This document shows positions 1 through 8,187 of a DNA stretch of 64,000 nucleotides, one piece after another. A program made the translations under genes and the position numbers. The notes under the pieces were generated by a model, which saw nothing but the letters and a program-made list of their open reading frames with translations, did no database searches and was not told where the DNA came from. Within the stretch, counting starts at the first letter, position 1. Every line of letters begins with the position of its first letter. Location of the stretch: positions 62,001 to 126,000 of the forward strand of contig CAZWSX010000010.1 in assembly GCA_964636985.1 (NCBI GenBank). Reading direction: 5' to 3'. Source of the stretch: CAZWSX01 sp964636985. Its GTDB lineage: Bacteria > Planctomycetota > Planctomycetia > Pirellulales > Pirellulaceae.

Positions 1-210
1 CAATGCCGGCCGCCGTTTCTTCCGCCTCTGGTGCTGCCGGTACGCAATCGCCGCTACACCGCCGGCGAATTCGAACTCACCGGCAGCCGGCGTATGTATA
101 TCAGCCGAGGCGTAGGGCACTCGATGCGCGTGCGCTTCAATACACGTCCCGAGGTGACGCTGTTCACACTGACCAGGGACGAAACGGTTCCCTCACGAAG
201 TGACGCCTGA
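1..210 (+). CDS. Metallophosphoesterase, C-terminal end (gene starts before the window)
   Basis: Reading frame 1 is open from the first base to a TGA at 208-210 and gives 69 residues. The stretch MYISRGVGHSMRVRFNTRP followed by EVTLFTL matches the typical end of calcineurin-like phosphoesterases of the YkuE/YaeI type, where a 'vNRGlG..pvRfncrPEitvftL' strand pair closes the fold. The metal-binding residues would lie upstream, outside the window. There is no start codon in view because the gene is cut by the window edge. The assignment rests on this C-terminal signature alone. Confidence 0.75.
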   Translation, partial: QCRPPFLPPLVLPVRNRRYTAGEFELTGSRRMYISRGVGHSMRVRFNTRPEVTLFTLTRDETVPSRSDA

Positions 211-279
211 GCTCGCGCCACAAGTCTAGGCCAATCCTCCTCGGAGAATACCCTCCTACAGAAACAAGCGCCGCAACAA

Positions 280-579
280 TTACACAAGACGGCGCGCTAG
301 AGCGGCTCGGACGGTGTTGAGAACAAGGTAGGCCAAAGGCACAACACTCAACGCAATCAGCCCCCACCGCAACATGGTGGCGGTTTGAAACGAGAGCCCG
401 ATGCCCGTGAACAGGAACACATAGGCAGCGACGCACGCCGGACACTTGGGAACCAGCGCCAGTGTCGCCAGAGGAATCGCCCACTGGAAAATCGCGAAGA
501 AGCGCCGCAACCATGACGTAGGCGTTGGGCTCGATGCCGGCGGCGCTACGGGGGCGCTATCGTTGCAGCAGCAATTCAT
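280..579 (-). CDS. Small inner-membrane protein with a CPAC motif
   Basis: A 99-residue protein. I chose the ATG at 579 because a GAGG ribosome-binding site lies about nine bases before it; a longer in-frame start at 669 has none. The N-terminus carries MNCCCND, followed by a Pro/Ser-rich stretch and two or three hydrophobic segments. The first includes LALVPKCPACVAAYVFL, with a Cys-Pro-x-Cys pair in or next to the membrane. Similar short proteins with a 'CPxC' in a membrane helix occur in planctomycetes and resemble MerC-type membrane proteins, but no function is established. It is downstream of the DUF899 gene on the same strand. Confidence 0.6.
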   Translation of the reverse strand: MNCCCNDSAPVAPPASSPTPTSWLRRFFAIFQWAIPLATLALVPKCPACVAAYVFLFTGIGLSFQTATMLRWGLIALSVVPLAYLVLNTVRAALARRLV

Positions 580-613
580 AAGGCAATTCCTCAACCGAAA
601 GACACGCGGACGA

Positions 614-1399
614 CTATTTCGCGGCGAGCGGGCCAGTAATGCCTGGCTTTTCCGCCCACGGGTCGACAAACTCGACGTCGTCGTAGCGGTCGTGATGTCG
701 GAGCCACCCCATGCCTCCAGTCTCCGCTTCGTCGCGCCCTTTCGGCGTCAGATCGATGTACCGATAGGCGGTAAGAAAATCCTCTAAGCCGCGGCCGAAC
801 ACCGAATAGGTGTGGAACACATCGCCGCTCGCGTCCTTCGTAAATACCGAGAGGCCGGGCAATTCGCGGATCGGATAGGGTTTGCCCGTGTAGTTGTACA
901 CGGCCTTGTCGTCGGTCAGTTCCTGATCGCTGAACGAGACCCCATAGTCGTGGCCGAAGCTGTTGTTTCCGCACGAGACCCAAGGAAACGTCCAGCTCAT
1001 GCGATCGCGAAATTTCTGAATCTTCTCGATCGGAGCCTTCGAGACCGTCACGAACGAAATATCGCGATGCCCCAAGTGAATCACAATGCCGTTGTAGTGG
1101 TCGGCAATAAACGAGCACGACTTGCACCCCTGCGACCACGTCGGGTCGAACATGAAGTGGTAGACGACGAGCTGCGTTTTATCGCCAAACAGATCAGCGA
1201 GCGAGACCTTGCCGTTCGGACCATCGAACGTGTAGGCCTTGTCGACCTTCACCCACGGCAGGTCGCGAACTTTCTTCACCAGCGCGTCGCGCCGCCGGGT
1301 AAGGTCCTTTTCTTCGGCCAGGAGCGCGATGCGTTCCTTAAGCCATTGATCGCGAGAAACAACGCGATGTTCGGTAACGGAGGAGGCATTGGCGGTCAT
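614..1399 (-). CDS. DUF899 family thioredoxin-fold protein
   Basis: A 261-residue protein of the DUF899 family (AhpC/TSA-like thioredoxin fold). The family signature is clear: VTEHRVVSRDQWLKER near the start, EKDLTRRRD, then a block including FMFDPTWSQGCKSCSF with the conserved Cys-x-x-Cys, and 'HLGHRDISFVTVSKAP'. Near the end LRHHDRYDD is also typical. Members are cytoplasmic and are thought to act on thiols or peroxides, but no reaction is proven. The ATG at 1399 has AAGGA about nine bases upstream. It is followed on the same strand by the small CPAC membrane protein. Confidence 0.9.
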   Translation of the reverse strand: MTANASSVTEHRVVSRDQWLKERIALLAEEKDLTRRRDALVKKVRDLPWVKVDKAYTFDGPNGKVSLADLFGDKTQLVVYHFMFDPTWSQGCKSCSFIADHYNGIVIHLGHRDISFVTVSKAPIEKIQKFRDRMSWTFPWVSCGNNSFGHDYGVSFSDQELTDDKAVYNYTGKPYPIRELPGLSVFTKDASGDVFHTYSVFGRGLEDFLTAYRYIDLTPKGRDEAETGGMGWLRHHDRYDDVEFVDPWAEKPGITGPLAAK

Positions 1400-1459
1400 A
1401 AATGGATTCCTTGAAAACTTGGATGATTAGCGAATAAATGAAAATCGAGTCGTGAAAAC

Positions 1460-1936
1460 CTACTTGCGATTCTTGGCCTTGAGTTCGCCGATTTCTTTGA
1501 TGCGTTTGAGCCCCTGTTCCCACCCCTCAGGCATGCCGTCGCGGTGTTCTTGCGGAATCAGCCCGATGGCCCGATGGATCAGCGACAGCCGCGTCCCGTG
1601 CCCCTCGGCCTTAAGGCGATATTGCAAGTGATTGATAGCCGGATACGACATCGGCATCGGGCCAACGAGTTCCAGCAGCGCCGGCGCCTTGATGACCTGC
1701 ACGTGCCCCCACAAGTGGCCGTACGCATGACCGCCCGTCTCGCCAAGGTCGCGATACCAACGCCCGCCGGGCCACGGTTCGATTTTCATGGGGAACGCCT
1801 TGCCGTCGGGCATCGTGCTCCCCGGTCCCAGTTCCTCAAGCACCGCTTCAAAAGCCAGATCCGGCGGCGCCGCAATGAAGATCTCTTTGCGGATGTCGAT
1901 CGTGTGGATGGTTTCGTTGTCGATGGCGCTAACCAT
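1460..1936 (-). CDS. SRPBCC (AHSA1/START-like) domain protein
   Basis: A 158-residue single-domain protein. The ATG at 1936 was chosen for its GGAG site directly upstream, although the frame is open to 2068. The pattern RKEIFIAAPPDLAFEAVLEEL, then an acidic/glycine loop and WGHVQVIKAPALLELVGPM, is that of the SRPBCC superfamily, a helix-grip fold with a ligand cavity. In many bacteria such genes are paired with an ArsR-type repressor; a possible remnant of one lies just upstream on the same strand (1977-2114). The ligand is unknown. Confidence 0.8.
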   Translation of the reverse strand: MVSAIDNETIHTIDIRKEIFIAAPPDLAFEAVLEELGPGSTMPDGKAFPMKIEPWPGGRWYRDLGETGGHAYGHLWGHVQVIKAPALLELVGPMPMSYPAINHLQYRLKAEGHGTRLSLIHRAIGLIPQEHRDGMPEGWEQGLKRIKEIGELKAKNRK

Positions 1937-1976
1937 GGCAATCTCCTGGAAACAGGTTTGGTAAATCGGGACGTAG

Positions 1977-2114
1977 TTAATCGCTGAACCGTCGATCGCG
2001 TTCCAGTTGTTCCGCGCGATCCTTGATGCGATCGAGCTGCCTTTCCCAAAAGCACTCAACGGCCTCAAACCACTCGTACACCGTTTCAGGCCATTCGCCG
2101 TTCAAGGGGAACAT
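1977..2114 (-). pseudogene. Possible truncated ArsR-type regulator remnant
   Basis: The minus strand encodes 45 residues beginning MFPLNGEWPETVYEWFE, preceded by AGGAG at a good distance. The sequence WFEAVECFWERQLDRIKDRAEQL looks like the end helix of ArsR repressors that accompany SRPBCC genes ('..W...YR.FW...LD.L...L'). The winged-helix DNA-binding part that should precede it is absent. The base order promoter, this fragment, SRPBCC gene is what would be left after loss of the regulator body. The match is short, so it could also be a genuine small protein or chance. Confidence 0.35.
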
Positions 2115-2201
2115 ACGGCAACTCCTGTGCCGCCACGTACAAGCCGAGTGCGTGATCCGCGGCTGTCTCAATCGCGAACATCTCGATCGCGGCATGACGG
2201 G

Positions 2202-2229
2202 ATTATATGCCTATGTTGGAATATGTCAA
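2202..2229 (-). promoter_or_regulatory. Consensus sigma70-type promoter
   Basis: On the minus strand there is a perfect -35 hexamer TTGACA (2224-2229) and a perfect -10 hexamer TATAAT (2202-2207) separated by 16 bp. It points at the ArsR-like fragment and the SRPBCC gene. A transcript would start near 2195, about 80 bases before the 2114 ATG. Confidence 0.7.
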
Positions 2230-2422
2230 GTGAACCTGTTTTTCGCCGGAAGAATTCACCAACCGCGCCTTCAAATCACAAAGGCGGAAGGAGTGCGAAC
2301 GTTGAGCGAAAAGAGTCCAAGCCTGCCCCGGGTGAGTTCAGAGCATTTGTTTGCCAGGCAAGGTTGCCGTTAGCTAGACTCTAGGGAATTCTTCCGTCAA
2401 GAACGTTTGCTGGAGGTGGCTT

Positions 2423-4396
2423 GTGTCGCACGCGAACTCGTCGAAGTCCGTCTCGTTTCTTACAGGCCGCGTTCTCGCCGCAGGAATCACCGTGTTCTTG
2501 CTAGGCACGTTCCTGTCGCTTGCCATCGCGCAGGAAACGCGCCGCACTTGGACCTCCAAAGGGGGCAAGTTCAAATTGGAGGCCGACTTCGTCCGCATCG
2601 AAGAAGGCGAAGTGGTCCTCAAGCAAGCGAAGGACGGCAAGATCATCAAGGTCAAGCTGGCGAACCTCTCGTCCGAAGATGTGAAGGCCGCCGAAAAGCT
2701 GGCCAGCGAGATGGAGGATAATCCCTTCGCCGCCGCCGACGGCGACGAAGAAAAGCCGGCCACAGCCAAAACCAAGGCCTCAGCCAAAGAAACCGGCTCC
2801 AGCGACACCAATCGATTTATCGAGTCGCCGGGGCGAGACTCGGTCGAAACCAACCTGCTCGTCGAACCCGATGGTTGGAACTACCAGCCCGATCCGGAAC
2901 CAGCCGTCGAAGTGAAAGTCAAAGGAGCGATTCCGCTTCCAAAACCAAAGCGAGTCGAAACCGATCCGGAGACAAAGCGGTTTTCGTTCCACGATGGCTT
3001 GGACAACGGCCTCTTCTTGTGGGGGCGCGGTGAGTACGTCGCGATGCTGCGAAATCCCTTTCTCGACAAGGGAGATCGCCCCAAGGGGCCCCTCGTTGTC
3101 CGTTACGATCTGACAACCGGCAAGCCGAAGGGCGCCAAGAAACTCGGCTTCACCACGACACCCCGCTTCGCGTCGCCAGACGGAAAGCTGCTCATCGGCT
3201 GGGACGAGAACGACCGCGACCGAATCGAACTGCATGTGATGTCGCTCGGCGACGGCGGCCTCCGCATGCTCTATCGCTGGCTGCCGCTCGCCAAAGACGA
3301 ACACTGGGACTATCAAAACGAAATCCGGTTCGTCGGGAACGATCGCGTCGCCGTGCGCTCCACCAAAGGCAATATCGACCTCTGGCAACTCACGCCTGAT
3401 TCGGCCTCGCTCTTGTTCACCGTGACCACCGAGCCGCACCAAAGTGCGTGGGCAGTAAGCCGTGGGGGCAAGTACCTGGCCGTAACGCAGAAGAGCAATG
3501 TCTTCATCATCGATGCAGCCGACGGCAAAGTCGTCGGCAAGCTCAACGGCCAAGAGGAATGGATCAACGTCGTTTCCTTTAGCCCCGACGGCAAGCAGCT
3601 CGCCGTCGCGAACGCCGCCGCGGTTGTCGCGTTCGACCTGGAATCGCAGAAGGCGATCGGCAGCGTTCGTTTCCAAAGTCCTGTGGCGCCGAACAGCATC
3701 GACTTCCCTGCCCCCGACTACGTTCTGTTGAATGGATCTCTCTTAGTCAATCTGCCGGCCAACCTGGTGGCGTGGCAGTACAACAATCCAGCGGGCTGGA
3801 ACAACCAACCGCATTGGCGCGAGGGTTACCTGTGGTATCGCACCGCAGTCCCCGGTGGTGAAGCAGCCATCGCGCGAGCCAAGGTTCCCCACGATGCCGC
3901 CATCAAGGCGGTTCAGAATCTGGCCCCAAGTTCGTACGTGCTTAAGCCAGGCGGTCAGGTCGCACTGGTGGTCAACGAAAACGGCCCCGAGAAAGACGAG
4001 ATCATTCGCGGTGTTACCGAGAACTTGAAAAAGGTCGGCATCGACGTCGTCCCGTCGGCCAACATGGCCTTCATCTGCGAAACGGAGATGGGCAAATCGA
4101 AAACCGTTCCCTACCGTCTCTTTGGCGGCGGCGAACAATCGGTAACCGTCACCGAAAAGACCCACCGCATCCGATTAATGGACGGCCAAACCAAAATCTG
4201 GGAGGCCAACAATTTCCACTCGGCTCCTTTCTTCATCAACTTGCAACAAGGTGAAACTGTCGAGCAACACGTAGCCAAAACCATGAACACGTCGAAGTTC
4301 TATTTTCTCGGGATCAACATCCCGGGAACGATCGTCCGTTATCCCGAAGGCAAGATCAGCCTGGGAAGTTCGGACCTGACGGCCGGCGGGCCTTAG
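2423..4396 (+). CDS. Secreted SHD1-domain protein with WD40-like repeats
   Basis: A 657-residue protein starting with GTG, preceded by GGAGG. Residues 1-37 form a signal peptide ending LAIAQ. Residues 38 to about 92 form an SHD1 domain (SLA1 homology domain 1): RTWTSKGGKFKLEADFV, then GEVVLKQAKDGKIIKVKLANLS. A Lys/Ala-rich linker follows, then a beta-propeller-like region from about 190 to 450 with WD40-type phrases such as VVSFSPDGKQLAVAN. The C-terminal 120 residues form a distinct domain shared with the gene at 5991. SHD1 proteins are abundant in planctomycetes, probably exported, with no known reaction. Confidence 0.8.
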   Translation: MSHANSSKSVSFLTGRVLAAGITVFLLGTFLSLAIAQETRRTWTSKGGKFKLEADFVRIEEGEVVLKQAKDGKIIKVKLANLSSEDVKAAEKLASEMEDNPFAAADGDEEKPATAKTKASAKETGSSDTNRFIESPGRDSVETNLLVEPDGWNYQPDPEPAVEVKVKGAIPLPKPKRVETDPETKRFSFHDGLDNGLFLWGRGEYVAMLRNPFLDKGDRPKGPLVVRYDLTTGKPKGAKKLGFTTTPRFASPDGKLLIGWDENDRDRIELHVMSLGDGGLRMLYRWLPLAKDEHWDYQNEIRFVGNDRVAVRSTKGNIDLWQLTPDSASLLFTVTTEPHQSAWAVSRGGKYLAVTQKSNVFIIDAADGKVVGKLNGQEEWINVVSFSPDGKQLAVANAAAVVAFDLESQKAIGSVRFQSPVAPNSIDFPAPDYVLLNGSLLVNLPANLVAWQYNNPAGWNNQPHWREGYLWYRTAVPGGEAAIARAKVPHDAAIKAVQNLAPSSYVLKPGGQVALVVNENGPEKDEIIRGVTENLKKVGIDVVPSANMAFICETEMGKSKTVPYRLFGGGEQSVTVTEKTHRIRLMDGQTKIWEANNFHSAPFFINLQQGETVEQHVAKTMNTSKFYFLGINIPGTIVRYPEGKISLGSSDLTAGGP

Positions 4397-4442
4397 AGGA
4401 AAGACTCGGTGAATAGACTTCCCGCGATGAGCGATTTGGAAT

Positions 4443-4538
4443 ATGCGCGGATTAATCGCTGTGACCGTCGACTTGCTGACGTGGGCGGCTCTCGCGATCG
4501 TTGTCTTATTAGCTATGTACTTGGCGTGCACTTTGTAG
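4443..4538 (+). CDS. Very small membrane protein, tandem paralog of the next gene
   Basis: An ATG at 4443 opens a 31-residue frame, MRGLIAVTVDLLTWAALAI followed by VVLLAMYLACTL, ending at TAG 4536-4538. It is almost entirely one hydrophobic helix. The pattern MRG[LV]IAV, TW.AL.I matches the start of the protein at 4614, so the two look like tandem duplicates. The ribosome site is weak, and a frame this short is near the limit of what can be trusted. Confidence 0.35.
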   Translation: MRGLIAVTVDLLTWAALAIVVLLAMYLACTL

Positions 4539-4613
4539 CAACGAGAATCGCCACACCAAAGCCAACCGACGTAAGCGTTTTGCCGCTAAACGCGGTGCAA
4601 AGACAACGTTAGG

Positions 4614-4826
4614 ATGTCACGTATGCGAGGAGTCATTGCCGTCGTGATTGCAGTGGTGACTTGGGTTGCACTGGGTATTGCCTTTGCACTCCTGGTGCCT
4701 TTGGTCGGCATGTCGCTGCAAATCGAACTGCCGTACAAACTCATCGGCCAGGGATTTAGCGTGATCGCATTGGTCATTGCAATCCTGGTGGGGGTCTTGT
4801 ACTACCAGGCCGGCCCATCGCGGTGA
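4614..4826 (+). CDS. Small two-helix membrane protein
   Basis: A 70-residue protein with two predicted membrane helices (about residues 5-33 and 42-64) joined by a short IELPYKLIG loop. An in-frame ATG at 4623 (MRGVIAVVIAV) aligns with the start of the 31-residue neighbour at 4443 and may be the true start. No function is recognised. It stands alone, 215 bp before the next gene, in a stretch between two secreted-protein genes. Confidence 0.5.
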   Translation: MSRMRGVIAVVIAVVTWVALGIAFALLVPLVGMSLQIELPYKLIGQGFSVIALVIAILVGVLYYQAGPSR

Positions 4827-5041
4827 AGTGATTGCCCTTCCATGGCCGATCTCGACCCGATCTCTCTATTCTCGATTCGTGGCAGACTCGACCGAGTTGA
4901 CGTGCGCCGTCGCACCTAAACATCTATTTCCGTTTTAGGACGACACATAAACCATTTTGTCCGCCGTAAGCGACAGCGATATCGTTCAGGAAGAGAGGCG
5001 TTTTTCCACGTTCGATTTCTTGCTCTTACGGAGATGCTCCC

Positions 5042-5752
5042 ATGTTTCGAATTATTTCTCATGGGCTGGCTGCGGTCTTATTTCTGCTTGCGACGGCACC
5101 CGTGATGGCCGGCGGCCCGCCGGTAGTGTTCCTGCCCGTCGATGGCGTGACCGCTGAAAATGCGCCGGCGTGCGCCAAGCTAGTCAAAGCAAAGCTTGGC
5201 GAGCATTTCGGGTCCAAATCGTACGACGTCACTCTCCTCGAGCGCTCGGGCACGTGGAATATCGCGTTTCCCTTCGAGAAGGACGTCCGGCTGAGCGACT
5301 TCACATCCGCTCTGAAAAGCAGCCCCTACTCGATCTCGACGGACGACCTGCATCTGTTTGGCCACGTCATCCTTGAGGTCGATGCCACACCGGCATCAGC
5401 AGAGAATCTACTATCGGGCTTGAAAGCAATCTCCAACGTTGCCTTGGAAGACTCAAAGTCCGAGGCGAATACGCTCCGAGTGACTCTCGACATGCCTTAT
5501 CCGGTCGGCGAGTGGCGGCCAGGCATCGAATCCGTGAGATGGAGCACATTTCAGCGAAACGACTTCTCGAACAATGCAGACCGTAACTCGATTGGCCTAC
5601 AAGAGTTGCCGACCTACCGGAAAATTCGCGACGCGGTATCCGCCAATGACGCCAAGGTAACCGATCTTCGATGGAGCCCCGACTTCTGGTGCCGCCCGCT
5701 AGGTGGCATCAAGGCGCCAAGCCCCAGTGAAGAGGTCGCCAAAGGGAAGTAA
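5042..5752 (+). CDS. Secreted protein of unknown function
   Basis: A 236-residue protein with a clear signal peptide (MFRIISHGLAAVLFLL, cleaved after MA near residue 23). Two related stretches of about 70 residues follow, with alternating beta/alpha character (VTLLERSGTWNIAFPFEK..., and NVALEDSKSEANTLRVTLD). They resemble tandem heavy-metal-associated-like ferredoxin folds but have no CxxC. The C-terminus contains LRWSPDFWCRPLGG with one cysteine. I do not recognise a named family. It is a stand-alone gene followed by a strong inverted repeat. Confidence 0.6.
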   Translation: MFRIISHGLAAVLFLLATAPVMAGGPPVVFLPVDGVTAENAPACAKLVKAKLGEHFGSKSYDVTLLERSGTWNIAFPFEKDVRLSDFTSALKSSPYSISTDDLHLFGHVILEVDATPASAENLLSGLKAISNVALEDSKSEANTLRVTLDMPYPVGEWRPGIESVRWSTFQRNDFSNNADRNSIGLQELPTYRKIRDAVSANDAKVTDLRWSPDFWCRPLGGIKAPSPSEEVAKGK

Positions 5753-5820
5753 AGGCCCAAACAGCACTCAAAGAAAGGGCTACGGGCAAGAAAGCCCCAC
5801 TTCACAAATCAAAAATCAGC

Positions 5821-5870
5821 AATCATCAATCGATTAATCGATCGGTAAGTTGATCAAGCGATTGATGATT
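5821..5870. repeat. Inverted repeat, 12-bp arms
   Basis: AATCATCAATCG at 5821-5832 is the exact reverse complement of CGATTGATGATT at 5859-5870, with 26 bp between. The loop and flanks hold more ATTAATCGATCG and GATGATT motifs, so several alternative pairings exist. There is no T-tract. It lies between two co-directional genes and could be a weak terminator, a protein-binding site or the edge of a small element. Confidence 0.6.
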
Positions 5871-5990
5871 GATGATTTGCGACTTTCGAAGTGAAGACTT
5901 CCGCTGCCCCTTTTCTCCGTGGTGAACACTCCCCGCCTTGGCTAAACTATTCGGAGCCTCATATCGGACGCTCTCCGGGGGGAATGCGTC

Positions 5991-6521
5991 GTGAACTTGG
6001 CGAACTCTTCAAAAGCTCTTACGCAATTTGCTGCGCGCCTTATCTCACTCTGCGCAGCGTTTTGTATGATCGCTCTCGTCGTCCGTTCCGCGAGCGGGGA
6101 CGAGGCGCGGCGCGTCTGGAGTTCGGAATCGGGCAAGTTCAAAGTCGAAGCCGATTTTGTCGGCATCGAGGTCGTTCCCTCCGCCAACATCGCCTTCGTC
6201 TGCGAAACGGAGATGGGCAAATCCAAGTCCGTTTCGTACGGCAGCGTCTTGCAAGGCGCTCGGACGATTAGCGTCACGGAACGGACCCACTCGATTCGAC
6301 TGATGGACGGATCTAAGAAAATATGGGAAGCAGGGGTACCTCACGATGCCCCGGGTACCATCGTCCCACCCCCGGGTTCCACCATCGAACAGGAGCTCGC
6401 CCGGCTGATGAACTCGTCGAAAAACTATTTCCTCAGCATCCGTTTCCCAAGCAAGTTCGTCCGCTATCCCGACGGCCAAGTCAGCTTGGGCACCTCCGAA
6501 GTTTCCCTAGGCCTCCCCTAG
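5991..6521 (+). CDS. Shortened paralog of the SHD1 protein (N- and C-terminal parts fused)
   Basis: A 176-residue secreted protein starting at GTG behind a G-rich ribosome site. Residues 1-56 match the signal peptide and first strands of the SHD1 domain of the 2423 gene (RRVWSSESGKFKVEADFVGIE). From residue 57 it matches that protein's residues 538-657 without any gap: both tails are exactly 120 residues and about 55-60 % identical by hand count. The remaining SHD1 strands and all WD40-like repeats are missing. The frame is intact and the codon use looks normal, so it may still be expressed. It ends convergently with the SRPBCC gene, the two stop codons overlapping. Confidence 0.75.
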   Translation: MNLANSSKALTQFAARLISLCAAFCMIALVVRSASGDEARRVWSSESGKFKVEADFVGIEVVPSANIAFVCETEMGKSKSVSYGSVLQGARTISVTERTHSIRLMDGSKKIWEAGVPHDAPGTIVPPPGSTIEQELARLMNSSKNYFLSIRFPSKFVRYPDGQVSLGTSEVSLGLP

Positions 6522-7057
6522 CTCCCCTTCTCCGCCACCTCTTTGAGCTTGGCCAAGCCCTTTTCAAAGTCCCTGCCGACCATTTTGTCGAGATTCATCA
6601 CCAGGTCGAACGCCTTGCCCATGAAGTTGTGCTGGCCCGTCATCGCCCAGGTGACTTTAGTCGCACCTCCTTGAGGATCGAAGGTGAACGTGACATCGTT
6701 GTTCGCCTTCATCGGACGCAGAAATTCGAGCTTAATGTCGATGTTGCGATCGGTCTCCACCGACTTGATCGTCATCTTGCCTTCCCCCACCTGGTTGTTG
6801 CCCGACCAACTGTAGGCGGCCCCAGGACCCGACGGCGGGTCGAAATAGGTCCGTTTCAAATTCGGATCGATATTCTCCCACGGCGACCACAGTTGCCACT
6901 CCCGCAGCCCATTCACAAAAGGAAACACCGCCGCTGGCGGAGCGTTGATCGTGATCGAGCGAGCCATCCGAAAATCGCTCGAGCGAAGCGCCACGATGAT
7001 GAAAAACAGGACCAGCAGCCCAACTACGACGCCCAGAGCCGACAGGATGTAAACCAT
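6518..7057 (-). CDS. Membrane-anchored SRPBCC (polyketide cyclase-like) protein
   Basis: A 179-residue protein. Residues 1-25 are a single membrane helix (MVYILSALGVVVGLLVLFF), followed by an SRPBCC domain: RSITINAPPAAVFPFVNGL, then W.LWSPWENIDP, and GGATKVTWAMTGQHN. The N-terminal anchor followed by 'f.v.rs..I.ApP..Vf..v.d...w..WsPw' is a common bacterial family of ligand-binding proteins with no assigned ligand. Its stop codon overlaps that of the convergent SHD1 paralog by two bases; pheA lies 32 bp upstream on the same strand, so both may be on one transcript. Confidence 0.8.
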   Translation of the reverse strand: MVYILSALGVVVGLLVLFFIIVALRSSDFRMARSITINAPPAAVFPFVNGLREWQLWSPWENIDPNLKRTYFDPPSGPGAAYSWSGNNQVGEGKMTIKSVETDRNIDIKLEFLRPMKANNDVTFTFDPQGGATKVTWAMTGQHNFMGKAFDLVMNLDKMVGRDFEKGLAKLKEVAEKGS

Positions 7058-7089
7058 GTTGTGCGTCTCGCTTTTTTCTGTTTGCAGAA

Positions 7090-8187
7090 CTATTCAACAG
7101 GCTCAGCCTTGGGATACGAGCCAAGCGTCTCCAAGCGAATCGTCTTCGGTTTCAGTTGTTCCAAAGCCTTTTTTACCCGCGATTCCGACTGGTGCCCTTC
7201 GAACTCGACGAAGAACAAATATTGGTTACGGGCTCCAATAATCGGAAACGACTCGATCCACGTCATGTTGAGCCGGTTGCGTTTGAAAACGCCCATCGCG
7301 TCCGCCAGCGAACCCGGCCGATGCGGCGCCTCGAACATGATGGCCGTTTTGTCCTTGCCCGTTCGCTTGGGTTCTTGTCCTCCGAGGACCGCAAATCGTG
7401 TCGCGTTGTGGCGATTGTCTTCGATGTTCGTGTCGATCACGTTAAGACCGTACGCCTCGGCCGCCTGCAAACTGGCAACCGCGGCTGCGCCAGGCTTTTC
7501 GGCCGCGAGCTGGGCAGCAGCCGTGGTGCTCGTCATCTCGACCAACCGCGCCTGCGGTACATGCTTGCCCAGCCACTCCCGACACTGCGAAAGCGCCTGC
7601 GGCTTGCTGTAGACCTCCGTGATCTCCGACCGCGTACAACGCCCCAGCAACTGGTGATGGATCTTGAGCTGGACCTCGCCGCAAATCCGCACCGGATTGC
7701 GGGCAAACATATCGAGCGTGTCGACGATCCGCCCGTCGGTCGAGTTTTCGATCGGGACGACGCCGTACGTCGCCGTGTGGTGAACCAGTTCCTCGAAAAC
7801 GGACTTGATCGAAGCAACCGGCGCAAGTTCCATTTGCGTGCCGAAATGCTCGATCGCCGCGATGTGACTGTAACTGTATTGCGGCCCCAGATAGGCGACG
7901 CGCGTCGCCTTAATTGCCGAGCGGGCGCCGCTCGACAAGATTTGCCACATCGCGCGAAGGTGATGTTCGGCAGGCGTTCCCTTGGCACCGTCGATCGCCT
8001 TGTGGAGCAGTTCCTGCTCCTCGACAGGATCAAACAACGGGCGACCTTCGGCAACACGCGCGCGATGGTACTTCGTCGCTAACTCGGTGCGACTGGCGAC
8101 CAATTTGACAAGCTCGCGATCCGCTTTCTCAATCTGGCGACGCAGGTCCTCCGGCGTCGCTCCCTTGGCACTAGGCTTCTTACTCAT
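7090..8187 (-). CDS. pheA: Chorismate mutase / prephenate dehydratase
   Basis: A 365-residue bifunctional P-protein for phenylalanine synthesis, converting chorismate to prephenate and prephenate to phenylpyruvate. The chorismate mutase domain spans about residues 12-92 (LRRQIEKADRELVKLV). The dehydratase spans about 96-275 with YLGPQYSYSHIAA, VPIENSTDGRI and the catalytic T263-R-F motif. A C-terminal ACT domain (about 280-355) should give phenylalanine feedback control. Its usual ESRP motif reads ESFP here (312-315), which might alter effector binding. It is divergent from dnaK. Confidence 0.95.
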   Translation of the reverse strand: MSKKPSAKGATPEDLRRQIEKADRELVKLVASRTELATKYHRARVAEGRPLFDPVEEQELLHKAIDGAKGTPAEHHLRAMWQILSSGARSAIKATRVAYLGPQYSYSHIAAIEHFGTQMELAPVASIKSVFEELVHHTATYGVVPIENSTDGRIVDTLDMFARNPVRICGEVQLKIHHQLLGRCTRSEITEVYSKPQALSQCREWLGKHVPQARLVEMTSTTAAAQLAAEKPGAAAVASLQAAEAYGLNVIDTNIEDNRHNATRFAVLGGQEPKRTGKDKTAIMFEAPHRPGSLADAMGVFKRNRLNMTWIESFPIIGARNQYLFFVEFEGHQSESRVKKALEQLKPKTIRLETLGSYPKAEPVE

